Part shown: one piece after another, positions 1 through 7,739 of the stretch
Numbering within the stretch: position 1 is the first letter of the stretch
How the letters are laid out: every line of letters starts with the position of its first letter
Assembly (NCBI GenBank): GCA_023151315.1
Contig: JAKLJE010000032.1
Coordinates: 1-47,862 of the forward strand
DNA: 47,862 bases
From: Bacteroidia bacterium
GTDB taxonomy: Bacteria; Bacteroidota; Bacteroidia; Palsa-965
Direction: 5' to 3'
Position numbers and translations under genes: made by a program
The notes under the pieces: model-generated
What the model was told of the DNA's origin: nothing
What the model saw: the letters and a program-made list of their open reading frames with translations, nothing else
The model's database searches: none

Positions 1-325
1 AAGTCTAACGTCTACCGTCTGAAAAGCCCCATCGGGGCGAAATCTTCTTAGAACTTCAGTTCGGTTGATCAAGATTTTTCCTTGCTGCCGCAGGCGCCCG
101 TCTCCCGTCTCACTTCTCATTCTTCTGCGGACTTGTCTCGAGCGAAGTTGAGTGGCTCAGTCAGACACATCATTTCGATTGTGGTTCCAAACCCCGAAGG
201 GGTGTAATTATTATTGAACGTTTGTTCAAATGAAATACAATTCCTTGCTGCCGGCAGGCGCTCATCTCACGTCGCACGTCACAAGTCTGATATAAATCAT
301 TTACCCTCCATTCCCTCTCAATTGT
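1..325. repeat. Gene-free left end with two copies of an interspersed palindromic repeat
   Basis: No convincing gene lies before the marR start. The stretch holds a GCCCC-ATC-GGGGC hairpin (26-38) followed by a degenerate copy (to about 112) of a composite repeat, and a fuller copy at 190-267. The fuller copy has, in order, a CCCC-GAA-GGGG hairpin, an AATTATTATTGAACG block with a GAAC-N4-GTTC inverted repeat, and a TTCCTTGCTGCCGGCAGGCG block, followed by degenerate CGTCT-type short repeats. A near-identical copy lies at 3576-3654 in the same orientation. No transposase, flanking target duplication or coding potential is visible. Confidence 0.7.
190..267 (+). repeat. Interspersed composite repeat, copy A
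   Basis: A 78-base element that aligns to 3576-3654 over its whole length with roughly ten differences and a one-base gap. It contains three small inverted repeats: CCCC/GGGG around GAA, GAAC/GTTC around 4 nt, and CTGCCGGCAG. Partial copies occur at about 21-112 and 3347-3383. Confidence 0.75.
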
Positions 326-333
326 TATATTTG
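326..333 (+). promoter_or_regulatory. -7 promoter element (TATATTTG) of marR gene
   Basis: Perfect match to the Bacteroidota -7 consensus TAnnTTTG. Its TA lies 12 nt before the ATG at 338, so transcription should start at or next to the start codon (leaderless mRNA). No clear -33 TTG. Confidence 0.6.
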
Positions 334-337
334 CCAC

Positions 338-790
338 ATGAAACTCGAGGAAGAAATCAAACAGAAGACCTTCAGCAGTCCTTATCAGAAACTGATACTG
401 AATGTTTTTGTGACTTCATCCTGGTTCGGTTCCGAATCTACACGTGTTCTCAAACCATACAAAATCACGCTGCAGCAATACAACGTGTTGCGCATTCTTC
501 GCGGTCAGCAGGGAAAACCGGCTTCTGTAGGATTGATACAGGAGCGCATGCTCGATAAAAATTCCAATGCATCCCGATTGATTGACAAGTTGGTATTGAA
601 GAAGTTCGTTGATCGTAAGCCATGTCCTTCTGATCGGCGTCAGATGGATATCAAAATCACAGGTAAAGGTCTTGAGCTGTTAAGTATTCTTGACACACCA
701 ATGCAAATGCTTGACAGAGAACTGGCAGAACGCCTCTCTGAAGAAGATGCATTAAAGGTGAGCGATATTCTGGATCGCGTACGCGGTTAA
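338..790 (+). CDS. MarR family transcriptional regulator
   Basis: A 150-residue protein with MarR-family size and layout: N-terminal dimerisation helices (about 1-45), then a winged helix-turn-helix (about 46-115) containing a recognition helix around DKNSNASRLIDKLV and a wing around SDRRQMDIKITGKG, then a C-terminal dimer helix. MarR proteins bind DNA as dimers and often repress neighbouring genes in response to small ligands; the ligand here cannot be told. The start is the ATG placed 12 nt after the TA of a perfect -7 element at 326-333. It stands alone on the plus strand, followed by a lysine-rich envelope protein 51 nt downstream. An overlapping frame starting at 214 is a shadow. Confidence 0.88.
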   Translation: MKLEEEIKQKTFSSPYQKLILNVFVTSSWFGSESTRVLKPYKITLQQYNVLRILRGQQGKPASVGLIQERMLDKNSNASRLIDKLVLKKFVDRKPCPSDRRQMDIKITGKGLELLSILDTPMQMLDRELAERLSEEDALKVSDILDRVRG

Positions 791-841
791 TCACCGTATC
801 TCTTTCATAGTTTTTACGTTATTAGTCCGTAAATTGTGGTA

Positions 842-1426
842 ATGCGCCGTTTCGGATTCGTTTTTCTCATACTCGCCGGAGTGATTCTGTTCTCCGCGGG
901 ATCTGCTTTATTCAGATCCCAACAAGTGAGCACATACGATTTCGCAGCAGGGAAGAAGAAGGACAAGAAAAAGAAGAAGAAGAAAAAAAAGAAACCGAAA
1001 CCGGTGAAAAGCGATTGTGATCCGAAGTCGCTGACACGTACTTCCGCTGATTCCATGATTCTGAAAAAGTACGTGGCTATTTACAAGAACCTCGGTGGTG
1101 TTTGCTACATCAAACAGCTGCAGAAAATGGGCAAACTTGAAAAAACGGATGAAGGCAAATACACTGTATTTCTTGGCAAAAGCAAAGATGCGAACGACCG
1201 CATGGCTTGGTCAACTTACATGTATTGTCCCATAGGAAAGCCGGATGGCAGCGTTGCATTGGTTCAGGAAACCGGCGATACCATTCAGTATTGTACGTAC
1301 AAGAACGAAATGAAAAACGGTATCATGTATTGGCTGAAGCCGCGCTATGGCGTTGTGGCTATGCAGGAATTCGTGAACGATGAAAAGCCCGTGCAGGTGA
1401 TTCCGGATTACGATGGAGGGAAGTGA
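842..1426 (+). CDS. Exported or membrane-anchored protein with a polylysine tract, function unknown
   Basis: 194 residues from the ATG at 842. An uncleaved signal anchor or signal peptide (about residues 4-24) is followed by a run of almost only lysine (about 38-52), then a globular part of about 140 residues with several cysteines (CDP, CYIK, YCPIGK, QYCTYK). I do not recognise the family. The ATG at 842 is preferred over GTG at 836 because a TAnnTTG-type element at 830-836 has the same 12-nt TA-to-start distance seen at other promoters here. The lysine run is encoded by an uninterrupted purine tract (about 947-1002) containing eight consecutive A, a likely slippage site. It could be a periplasmic protein held to the membrane or DNA by charge; that is a guess. 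Confidence 0.7.
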   Translation: MRRFGFVFLILAGVILFSAGSALFRSQQVSTYDFAAGKKKDKKKKKKKKKKPKPVKSDCDPKSLTRTSADSMILKKYVAIYKNLGGVCYIKQLQKMGKLEKTDEGKYTVFLGKSKDANDRMAWSTYMYCPIGKPDGSVALVQETGDTIQYCTYKNEMKNGIMYWLKPRYGVVAMQEFVNDEKPVQVIPDYDGGK

Positions 1427-1453
1427 ACTTTAGTTCGAAAGTTGGCGTACTGA

Positions 1454-2143
1454 TTATCGCCTGCCGAATTCTTCCAATCGATCAAACAGTTCCATCACCG
1501 GCAATCCCATCACATTGAAATACGATCCGTTGATGCGCTCCACACAGTCGAATTTGCTTTCGGCGGCGGTTACAATCGACTTCTCAATCAACGCTGATTT
1601 ACCAATGGAATTCAGAAATGCAATTTCTTCAGGAGAACACGGATTGAATCCGGCTTTGAGACATTCCTGTGCGCCGTAAGATCCTGCTTTGTCGAGCGGT
1701 TGGCAACGACGAACGTAATCTTCCGCTTCGCGCAAGGTCATTTCACGGAAACATACTTCGCTACGAACGGTGAAAGAGAATTCCTCTTCCGCTGTACGCA
1801 GACACACTCCTGTAAATACTTCGTGGCAGTTTCCGGAGAGTTCCATCAGCATGTCAACCGCCTGCGTTTCATCTTCAGGCTTGTTGAGTACGTGATTGTG
1901 AATCCATACAATGGTATCGGCGGTAATCACAAGTTCATCGCTGTGCAGTTCGTGCAGAAATGCATCTGCTTTTTTACGACACAGGTACAATGGAATTTCT
2001 TCCGCTTTCAGATGATCAGGAAATGACTCATCCACATCCTTGGTGCGCAACTCAAAGTCAAAACCGATTTCACGAAGCAGAAAATTTCTTCGTGGCGATT
2101 TGGAAGCAAGAATGAGTTTGTGTTTTAAGGAAGATGCTGCCAC
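1454..2143 (-). CDS. maf: Maf family nucleoside triphosphate pyrophosphatase
   Basis: Maf/YhdE-type NTP pyrophosphatase, which hydrolyses dTTP/UTP or modified NTPs to the monophosphate. Visible motifs are the N-terminal LASKSPRR (12-19), TADTIVW with the catalytic Asp76, KPED (88-91), and the KAGSYGAQE block (152-160), then GSYFNVMGLP near the C-terminus. The protein has 229 residues against the usual 190-200. The extra length is a block of about 40 residues (161-200, starting CLKAGFNPCSPEEIAFLN) between AQE and ERINGSY; I recall similar insertions in other Bacteroidota Maf proteins, so it is probably a lineage trait. It lies 10 nt downstream of the UbiA-family gene on the same strand and is surely cotranscribed. 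Confidence 0.9.
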   Translation of the reverse strand: MAASSLKHKLILASKSPRRNFLLREIGFDFELRTKDVDESFPDHLKAEEIPLYLCRKKADAFLHELHSDELVITADTIVWIHNHVLNKPEDETQAVDMLMELSGNCHEVFTGVCLRTAEEEFSFTVRSEVCFREMTLREAEDYVRRCQPLDKAGSYGAQECLKAGFNPCSPEEIAFLNSIGKSALIEKSIVTAAESKFDCVERINGSYFNVMGLPVMELFDRLEEFGRR

Positions 2144-2153
2144 TGAACTGAAT

Positions 2154-3137
2154 TTATTTCAGATTGCTCATCACTTCACTCGAATACAGGAAGAGGAATG
2201 AAATTCCCGCTACCATGATATACTTCAGCATTCCGCTCAGGAAACGCCAGTCTTTCTTGCCGGTAGCACTGTGAGTGCGCCATGCAAGATAAAGCACAGG
2301 CAATTGAAGAAGTACCAGAATGTAGAAAAGGAAATTCCATTGATCGAGCTGCCACCACACGTACTGAATGTAGCAAAGTGCTGACATCAGTCCGGCAATG
2401 AGTGTAATCACAATCCATTTCGCACGTGCGATTCCCATTACAATTGGCAATGTTTTGCAACCGTAAGCCAAATCGCCTTCATAGTCTTCAATGTCTTTCA
2501 CTACTTCACGGATCAATGAAACGAGAAAGGCAAAGAGTGTATAAGACAATGTGAATGTTAACGGAAGATCGAGCAGAAGGATGCGTTGCTGTACAAGAGC
2601 CGGAAAGGCTTTCGACATCGACGTGAGTTCGTAGATCACGCCCAGAAGCGGAATCAATGCACTGAGCAAAGCGATAACGATGTTACCGATGAGGAACTGC
2701 CGTTTCAGACTTGTGCTGTAAAACCAGAGCAGGGCAGGAGCCGCAATGTAGATGAATGATCCTGCGCGGAACATGTCGTACTTCCAGGAAATCCAGAGTC
2801 CGATAAGTACACCGATAATGTTCAGGGTCATGTGCGAAACCATTGCCACACGGCGTTTCACGGTTTTGCCCACAACGTTGGTCGCAGGACGATTCACTTC
2901 GTCAATGCGTATATCAAAGTAATCGTTGATGATGTAACCGGCTGCAGCGATCATTACGGTAGAAAGCACCAGCAGGAAGAAATCAATTTCTGTGATCTGA
3001 AAGCGGATTACGGAATAGCCCAATTCAAATCGCGACTTCTCTACATACGGACGCAACATGAAGAAACGAATCATGTATTGCGTAAACGCAAGGATGAGAA
3101 GGTTGGGAAAACGTATAAGTTTCAGGAAATCCGTCAC
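2154..3137 (-). CDS. UbiA family prenyltransferase (geranylgeranylglycerol-phosphate geranylgeranyltransferase-like)
   Basis: An integral-membrane protein of 327 residues with about eight or nine hydrophobic segments and both Asp-rich motifs of the UbiA superfamily: NDYFDIRID (71-79) and DIEDYEGD (215-222). These bind Mg2+ and the prenyl diphosphate. Homologues next to maf in Bacteroidota are often annotated as geranylgeranylglycerol-phosphate geranylgeranyltransferase; the true acceptor (glycerol phosphate, quinone or haem precursor) cannot be read here. The start is GTG at 3137, supported by a TATTTTTA element (3142-3149) with its TA 12 nt upstream. It is the first gene of the ubiA-maf pair. 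Confidence 0.85.
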   Translation of the reverse strand: MTDFLKLIRFPNLLILAFTQYMIRFFMLRPYVEKSRFELGYSVIRFQITEIDFFLLVLSTVMIAAAGYIINDYFDIRIDEVNRPATNVVGKTVKRRVAMVSHMTLNIIGVLIGLWISWKYDMFRAGSFIYIAAPALLWFYSTSLKRQFLIGNIVIALLSALIPLLGVIYELTSMSKAFPALVQQRILLLDLPLTFTLSYTLFAFLVSLIREVVKDIEDYEGDLAYGCKTLPIVMGIARAKWIVITLIAGLMSALCYIQYVWWQLDQWNFLFYILVLLQLPVLYLAWRTHSATGKKDWRFLSGMLKYIMVAGISFLFLYSSEVMSNLK

Positions 3138-3141
3138 GAGG

Positions 3142-3149
3142 TAAAAATA
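3142..3149 (-). promoter_or_regulatory. Near-consensus -7 element (TATTTTTA) of ubiA-like gene
   Basis: One mismatch (final G to A) to TAnnTTTG, with the TA exactly 12 nt before the GTG start at 3137, the same geometry as the perfect sites in this window. Confidence 0.4.
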
Positions 3150-3202
3150 GGAATTAATTTACTGATTGCGTGCTGCGAGATTTTACGAATTGCACTTCCT
3201 TT

Positions 3203-3349
3203 GGATCGGGGTGCTTCGCACGATCGGTGATCGGTGACGCATTCGCGTCGATCGGTACAAAGCGGATCTTCCGATCAATGCGCAGCATCCCGATCAGCAC
3301 GGAGTGCCCCGATCAACGCGAAGCGTTCCCGATCAGCACGAAGTGCGAA
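3203..3349. repeat. Array of GATCGG-linked mini-hairpins
   Basis: A run of about seven units, each a CCGATC/GATCGG word next to a tiny hairpin of 4-5 bp with a GAA, GGA or TTC-type loop (for example GCAC-GGA-GTGC, ACGC-GAA-GCGT, GCAC-GAA-GTGC). The first half (to about 3256) carries GATCGG and the second half (from about 3271) carries CCGATC, so the two halves face each other and could fold into one long cruciform. It lies between kdsC and ubiA and runs directly into a partial interspersed repeat. Confidence 0.7.
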
Positions 3350-3383
3350 CGTCAGTTCAAGTAAAAAATAAATTCCTTGCTGC
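3347..3383 (+). repeat. Interspersed composite repeat, partial copy D
   Basis: GAACGTCAGTTCAAGT followed after an A-rich stretch by TTCCTTGCTGC, matching the middle of copies A and B. It lacks the CCCC-GAA-GGGG hairpin and abuts the hairpin array at 3203-3349. Confidence 0.65.
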
Positions 3384-3575
3384 GCGCATGCGAATTACTA
3401 CGAATTGTGGATTACGAATTTTGAAACACATAGGAACAGAGGAGTGCATAAGTTTCGCATAGTAAAAACGATTTACCCAGGTTTATAGTCTAACGTCTGT
3501 GCAGTCATCCCTCGGTACGCCTGAAATCTTCTTTCACGTGACTCCGTCAACTTGTTTGGCTACTCGGTCTGACAA
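3384..3575. other. Gene-free spacer with degenerate short repeats
   Basis: Part of the 522-bp gap between kdsC and ubiA. It contains short repeated words (CGAATTACTACGAATT and GATTACGAATT type at about 3389-3420, and GTCTAACGTCT at about 3488-3498). No gene, promoter or terminator could be supported. Confidence 0.5.
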
Positions 3576-3654
3576 AACCCCGAAGGGGTGAAATTATTAT
3601 TGAACGTCAGTTCAAGTAAAAAAGAGATTCCTTGCTGCCGGCAGGCGCTCGTCT
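3576..3654 (+). repeat. Interspersed composite repeat, copy B
   Basis: A full-length copy of the element at 190-267, same orientation, with the CCCC-GAA-GGGG hairpin, the TTGAACGTCAGTTCAAGT palindromic core (3600-3617) and the CTGCCGGCAG block. It is followed by CGTCTAA-type short repeats (to about 3675) that run into the 3' end of kdsC and supply its stop codon. Confidence 0.75.
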
Positions 3655-3659
3655 AAAGT

Positions 3660-4157
3660 CTACCGTCTAACGTCTATTACCTGCCTCAACACATCCCTCA
3701 CACATCCTTCCCCTCCATTAAACGGCGAAACATACGTGCAGATTTCCCGAATCTCAATCGCAGCGTTGTAAGGACAAACTGCAATTCCGGCCAGCTTCAT
3801 GGCATTGTAATCGGGAAGATCGTCGCCCATGTACATGATTTCATCATAATGGAATCCGTAAACTGCGGCAAATTCCTTCAGCGTTACTTCTTTGTCTGTA
3901 CAGCCCAGATATACTTCCTTCATTCCCAAACTCAGGTAACGTGTACGTAACGATTCATCACGCGCTGCTGAAATAATCGCTACGCTGATTCCCGCTGCCG
4001 TTGCATCCATTATCGCTTGACCGTCGCGAGCGAAAAAAGAACGCGAAATGGTATTGTTACTGTGAATGGTAATCTTGCCGTCGGTCAGGACGCCGTCGAT
4101 ATCGAAAACGACTGCCTTGATGTTTTTCAGCCGCTGTTTGAAATTCAATGCACTCAT
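3660..4157 (-). CDS. KdsC-like HAD phosphatase (3-deoxy-D-manno-octulosonate 8-phosphate phosphatase)
   Basis: 165 residues, the normal size of KdsC, a HAD phosphatase that removes phosphate from KDO-8-P in lipopolysaccharide synthesis. The nucleophile motif is FDIDGVLTDG (18-27, Asp19 and Asp21), and the C-terminal Mg-binding motif is GDDLPDYNAMKLAG. There is no cap domain, as in C0-type HAD enzymes. It overlaps the upstream DUF2520 gene by 4 nt (ATGA). The last residues (IDVRR) and the stop codon are encoded by the CGTCTAA-type repeat tail of element B, so the repeat has apparently replaced the original 3' end. The exact substrate is inferred from family only. Confidence 0.88.
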   Translation of the reverse strand: MSALNFKQRLKNIKAVVFDIDGVLTDGKITIHSNNTISRSFFARDGQAIMDATAAGISVAIISAARDESLRTRYLSLGMKEVYLGCTDKEVTLKEFAAVYGFHYDEIMYMGDDLPDYNAMKLAGIAVCPYNAAIEIREICTYVSPFNGGEGCVRDVLRQVIDVRR

Positions 4158-4912
4158 TTTTTCTTCTTCACTGCGGATGAAATTCCATCCGTGACCGTTG
4201 TGTAAATCGCTGCAGCCTTCTTGTTTCCGGTCAGCAGCTTTTTGTGTTTAGCAATTGTCTTTTTGTCGTTGCGCATTGCCGGACCTGTTTGCGCTTGCGC
4301 AGGAGTCATTTCCGTTACTTTGAATGCAGTTTCGAGAATGAGTGGCTTCAGCAAATCAAAAGGAAGATTATTCTTCGCCAGAATCTCATCAGCAACAACA
4401 AACATGTGGTTACTGAAGTTATTTGCGAATACTGCCGCCAGATGAACATTCATTCTTTCTTCCGAATTCAGAATGTAAGCATGCTTGCTGATTCCGCCCG
4501 CACATTCCATGAGTTCTTCTGCCACTTCATCTGTATTTCCTTCTATGCAAATCGGAAATGCGTTGATCGTAAGTGTTCTTTTCTTTGATAGCGATTGAAT
4601 AGGATAGAACACGCCGTGCTTTTTGAATCGCTTCAATGCATCAAGACTTACACTTCCCGATGTATGCGCAACAATTCCTTCCACTTCAGGCATTGATTTC
4701 ACAACATCAGCAATGGCGTCGTCAGGAACGGCAATGATGTAGATATCCGCTTCCGCGTTAAACTTATTCGTGAAGAGTCCTTTTTCCGTTCTGCGAACAA
4801 TCTGTGGAATGGAGGCTCCTGCTTTACGGAAAGCATCTGCGAGATGTGTTCCCGCATTTCCTGCACCGATAAATACTACCGTAATTCCTTCGAGGGGTTT
4901 CCGTTTTTTCAT
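4154..4912 (-). CDS. Rossmann-like and DUF2520 domain protein
   Basis: 252 residues. The N-terminal part has a dinucleotide-binding fold with FIGAGNAGTHLADAF (about 14-28) and AVPDDAIADVV, followed by a helical C-terminal domain typical of DUF2520 (NSEERMNVHLAAVFANNFSNHM and the end motif with TGPAMRNDKKTIAKHKKLL). The fold resembles ketopantoate or pyrroline-5-carboxylate reductases; the substrate is unknown. It follows ccmF by 9 nt and overlaps kdsC by 4 nt, so it belongs to the ccm-led operon. A TAACTTG element overlapping the ccmF stop codon has the 12-nt TA-to-ATG geometry and could be an internal promoter. The C-terminus is lysine-rich (KKKK). Confidence 0.87.
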   Translation of the reverse strand: MKKRKPLEGITVVFIGAGNAGTHLADAFRKAGASIPQIVRRTEKGLFTNKFNAEADIYIIAVPDDAIADVVKSMPEVEGIVAHTSGSVSLDALKRFKKHGVFYPIQSLSKKRTLTINAFPICIEGNTDEVAEELMECAGGISKHAYILNSEERMNVHLAAVFANNFSNHMFVVADEILAKNNLPFDLLKPLILETAFKVTEMTPAQAQTGPAMRNDKKTIAKHKKLLTGNKKAAAIYTTVTDGISSAVKKKK

Positions 4913-4921
4913 ACGGACAAG

Positions 4922-7660
4922 TTACGCAGTTTCCGCTGGCGTGTTCTCTTCTTCAGAAACTTTATTCTTGCGGATGCGTTCGCGAATCGCAATCACGGTT
5001 CCGATAATCATTACAAAACAGCCGAGCCACAGCACATTAATTGCAGGAAACTCGGAAACTTCAATCACCACGTAATCCGGTTTCATGTCTTTCTTCGTGC
5101 TCGCATAAACATCAATCTTGCCGTTCTGCGGATTCACTTTCCAAAAGATGAGCTTTGTACCTGATTTCTCATCAATGGCTTCAATCTGCGATGTGGAGCC
5201 TGTTACTTTGTTCGCAACATACGACGCCGTCATGTAACGCTGCGACATTGTACGATCCGTAATGGTGAAGTGCGCGGTGATGCCGATTACGTTCGTGTCC
5301 GCGGTCAACGCGCTGTTGCCCATACGCGTAATACTGTCTAGTATGATGATGCCGTTATCCGCGAAGATCGTGTCGCCTTGCGCAACTGTGAAGTTTCTCG
5401 GCTGATCGTATTCTTCTTTCGAAGCTGTTTCCTTTGAAGCTGATTTATCAAGTGAGCTCATCGGAACAAACTTCACATAAGAATAAACATCTTTGAAAAG
5501 TTCGTGACGCGTATCCGGCTCCGCAGCATTTCCCATCATCGGATTCAGCTGAATGAACGGACTCAACGTAAACACTTTTTCTCCGGCGTCCATCTGATTG
5601 CGCTTGTGGAAATCTACATTGAACAGCACATAATCCGTTCCGTTGCGCACTTCCCACAATCGGGAAGAATACGTAACCATGTAATCTCCCATTGGCAAAG
5701 TATCTCCTTTGCGCAGATAAATATTCTCTTCGTTGCTTCCTTCTTCAGAAATGGAACGTACGTCCATGCCTGAGGTATTCACTGAAATCGTATTCTTCTT
5801 TGAAGTGGAAATCACCGCTCCTAATAACAACATTGCAAATCCGATATGCGCAATGGAAGCGCCTGCTTTGGTAATCTTGCCTTTGAACACTTTCTTCCAG
5901 TATGCTGCATTACCCGCAATCGCGAATATTGTTGCGAATACAAGCACAGAACTCAACGCCCAGATGTTGCGCTTCAATTCCGGTTGATGTCCGTATCCTG
6001 CACCGAAGTAAAGTAAATAGCCAAGCGCAATGGAAATTCCCAATGAAATCAGGAATGGCCAACGCAACTGTTTCATTACTTCTTTGATATTGGAGTTCTT
6101 ATACTTCAGGAATTGCGTAACAGCAATGAGCAGACAGATGAGTACTGCAAACGGAATCTGCCAGCTGTTGTAGAAATAAATTACATTTTTGTCCGGTGCG
6201 AGTTTGTGATTCACCAATCCTTCCATCCACGACCATTGCGTGGAATCGTAAATGCTCTGAAGTGTGTTGTGAATACCGTCAATCGCAAGAAACTTGTTGA
6301 TCACCGGAGCGGACGTCCAGAAGGCAATCTGGAATGCAGCTACAACCAATACGAGTGCGCCTATGAACATCCAGAATTCGCGCGACCACAGTTCTTCTTC
6401 TTTGTCCATTCTCGGGAAGGAGCGGCGTTGTGCAACGATCAACGTGCCGATAGAGAAAATCAGCAGAATCAACATGGAAACGGCATGCGATCCGTTCAGG
6501 AAAAGTACCAATGAAAAAACGGAAACTGCCGTGTAAATGATGGCCGAGATCTTATTGCGCGTCATCAGCACAACACTGAGCCATAGGAAGAATCCCATGT
6601 ATGCGGTGAGTTCTTCGTTGAGTCCGTCTTCTGTAAATGCGTGAACAGATGTTTCTGAAAGAATTCCGCTCTTCGTAAGGAAAGTCGAATACACGATCAA
6701 AAGGAAAGATCCGATCGTTAACAAAAATGTAGTGAACAGCGATTGACCTTTGATCTTGTAAATGAGCATCACGTGTGCCGCGCCAACCAATAACATCCAC
6801 GGAACGAGTGATGCGTTCTCCACAGGATCCCACGCCCAGAATCCGCCGAAGCTCAAGGATTCGTATGCCCATGCACCGCCCATAAGAATTCCGGTACCGA
6901 GAACCACAACTCCTATGAACGCCCACACTAATGCAGGCTTTTGCCAGGAGTAAATTTTACCTGTCCATAATCCTGCCAATGCATACGCGAAAGGAATTGT
7001 TACCAATGCAAATCCGCAGAACAAAGTAGGAGGGTGGATGGTCATCCAATAATTCTGCAACAATGGATTCAATCCGCGTCCGTCCTGAAACATCGGAATC
7101 TTCTGCAGATAATCCGGAATATTGGTCCATGGTAAGCCGATGTTTTCTTCACGCAAACGTATCAACGTGAACGGACTGCTTCCGATATGCGTTTCGCCAA
7201 TGTACCAACCGATAAGCATGAGTGAAAGAAAAACCTGCACGAGAGAAACGAATCCGATTACCGGAGCTTCCCATTCACCGCCGCGACGAATAATGAACAA
7301 GCCGAGAATCGCGTGCCAGAATAACCACAATAGCGTACTTCCTTCCTGACCTTCCCACAACGCAGCGAGAATGTAGTTCATATTCAGATCGCGCTTGGAA
7401 TGCTGCCACACGTATTGATATTCAAAACGGTGATTGATCAGCATTAACAGCAACGTCATGAAAATGGAAATCACCGCAATCACATGAGCTCCGTAAAGCA
7501 AACGCGAAGTGTTTTTCCACTTGCCATCAAGATCATCGGATTTTGTACGCAGATAAGACGCAACAACACCGAACAACGCAGTCACAAACGCAATCAGAAC
7601 ACTCAAATGTCCGATCTGTCCCCACAACGGCTGTTCGCCTATATATTCAATGTTTTCCAA
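4922..7660 (-). CDS. ccmF: Cytochrome c-type biogenesis protein CcmF/CcsA family
   Basis: 912 residues, a large polytopic inner-membrane protein of the haem-handling (HHP) superfamily. It takes haem from holo-CcmE and attaches it to apocytochrome c in the periplasm. Visible are the tryptophan-rich haem-binding motif GGFWAWDPVENASLVPW (272-288), the YWMTIHPP block (204-211) with a conserved His, and many hydrophobic segments through about residue 630. A long extracytoplasmic domain (about 640-870) and a final membrane segment (about 872-892) follow. It is longer than the proteobacterial protein (about 650). The start is TTG at 7660; the reading MENIEYIGEQPLWGQIGH fits what I recall of related N-termini. 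A simple ATTCCGAA-type repeat fills the 79 nt before it. Confidence 0.92.
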   Translation of the reverse strand: MENIEYIGEQPLWGQIGHLSVLIAFVTALFGVVASYLRTKSDDLDGKWKNTSRLLYGAHVIAVISIFMTLLLMLINHRFEYQYVWQHSKRDLNMNYILAALWEGQEGSTLLWLFWHAILGLFIIRRGGEWEAPVIGFVSLVQVFLSLMLIGWYIGETHIGSSPFTLIRLREENIGLPWTNIPDYLQKIPMFQDGRGLNPLLQNYWMTIHPPTLFCGFALVTIPFAYALAGLWTGKIYSWQKPALVWAFIGVVVLGTGILMGGAWAYESLSFGGFWAWDPVENASLVPWMLLVGAAHVMLIYKIKGQSLFTTFLLTIGSFLLIVYSTFLTKSGILSETSVHAFTEDGLNEELTAYMGFFLWLSVVLMTRNKISAIIYTAVSVFSLVLFLNGSHAVSMLILLIFSIGTLIVAQRRSFPRMDKEEELWSREFWMFIGALVLVVAAFQIAFWTSAPVINKFLAIDGIHNTLQSIYDSTQWSWMEGLVNHKLAPDKNVIYFYNSWQIPFAVLICLLIAVTQFLKYKNSNIKEVMKQLRWPFLISLGISIALGYLLYFGAGYGHQPELKRNIWALSSVLVFATIFAIAGNAAYWKKVFKGKITKAGASIAHIGFAMLLLGAVISTSKKNTISVNTSGMDVRSISEEGSNEENIYLRKGDTLPMGDYMVTYSSRLWEVRNGTDYVLFNVDFHKRNQMDAGEKVFTLSPFIQLNPMMGNAAEPDTRHELFKDVYSYVKFVPMSSLDKSASKETASKEEYDQPRNFTVAQGDTIFADNGIIILDSITRMGNSALTADTNVIGITAHFTITDRTMSQRYMTASYVANKVTGSTSQIEAIDEKSGTKLIFWKVNPQNGKIDVYASTKKDMKPDYVVIEVSEFPAINVLWLGCFVMIIGTVIAIRERIRKNKVSEEENTPAETA

Positions 7661-7682
7661 AACTGCTTACTGTTTACAACTC

Positions 7683-7739
7683 CCTAATCCCGTTTACCGA
7701 ATTCCGAATTCCGAATCCCCAATTCCCAATCCCAATTCC
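7683..7739. repeat. Simple AATTCC(G/C)-type repeat between ccmE and ccmF
   Basis: Degenerate tandem words of 6-8 bases (CCGAATT, CCCAATT, CCAATCC) fill most of the only sizeable gap in the ccm operon. A related patch, with a CGGATTC-C-GAATCCG palindrome, lies between bshB1 and aroE (12152-12186). Confidence 0.65.

Noticed and set aside
214-558. Plus-strand gene overlapping the start of marR
   Set aside because: It begins inside the interspersed repeat, has no domain, and the marR frame has the promoter and the family match.
814-1056. Minus-strand gene with a long phenylalanine run
   Set aside because: It is the antisense shadow of the polylysine tract; no promoter or family resemblance.
1454-2143. 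Insert in maf as another palindromic-element insertion
   Set aside because: The block of about 40 residues has normal protein composition and no stem-loop in its DNA; it is likely a family feature.
3203-3349. CRISPR array
   Set aside because: Units are about 20 bp with no unique spacers of constant length, and no cas gene is near.
190-3654. The two similar composite repeats as ends of a transposon or integrated element
   Set aside because: They are direct, not inverted, the genes between them (marR, maf, ubiA) are ordinary, and no transposase or integrase is present.
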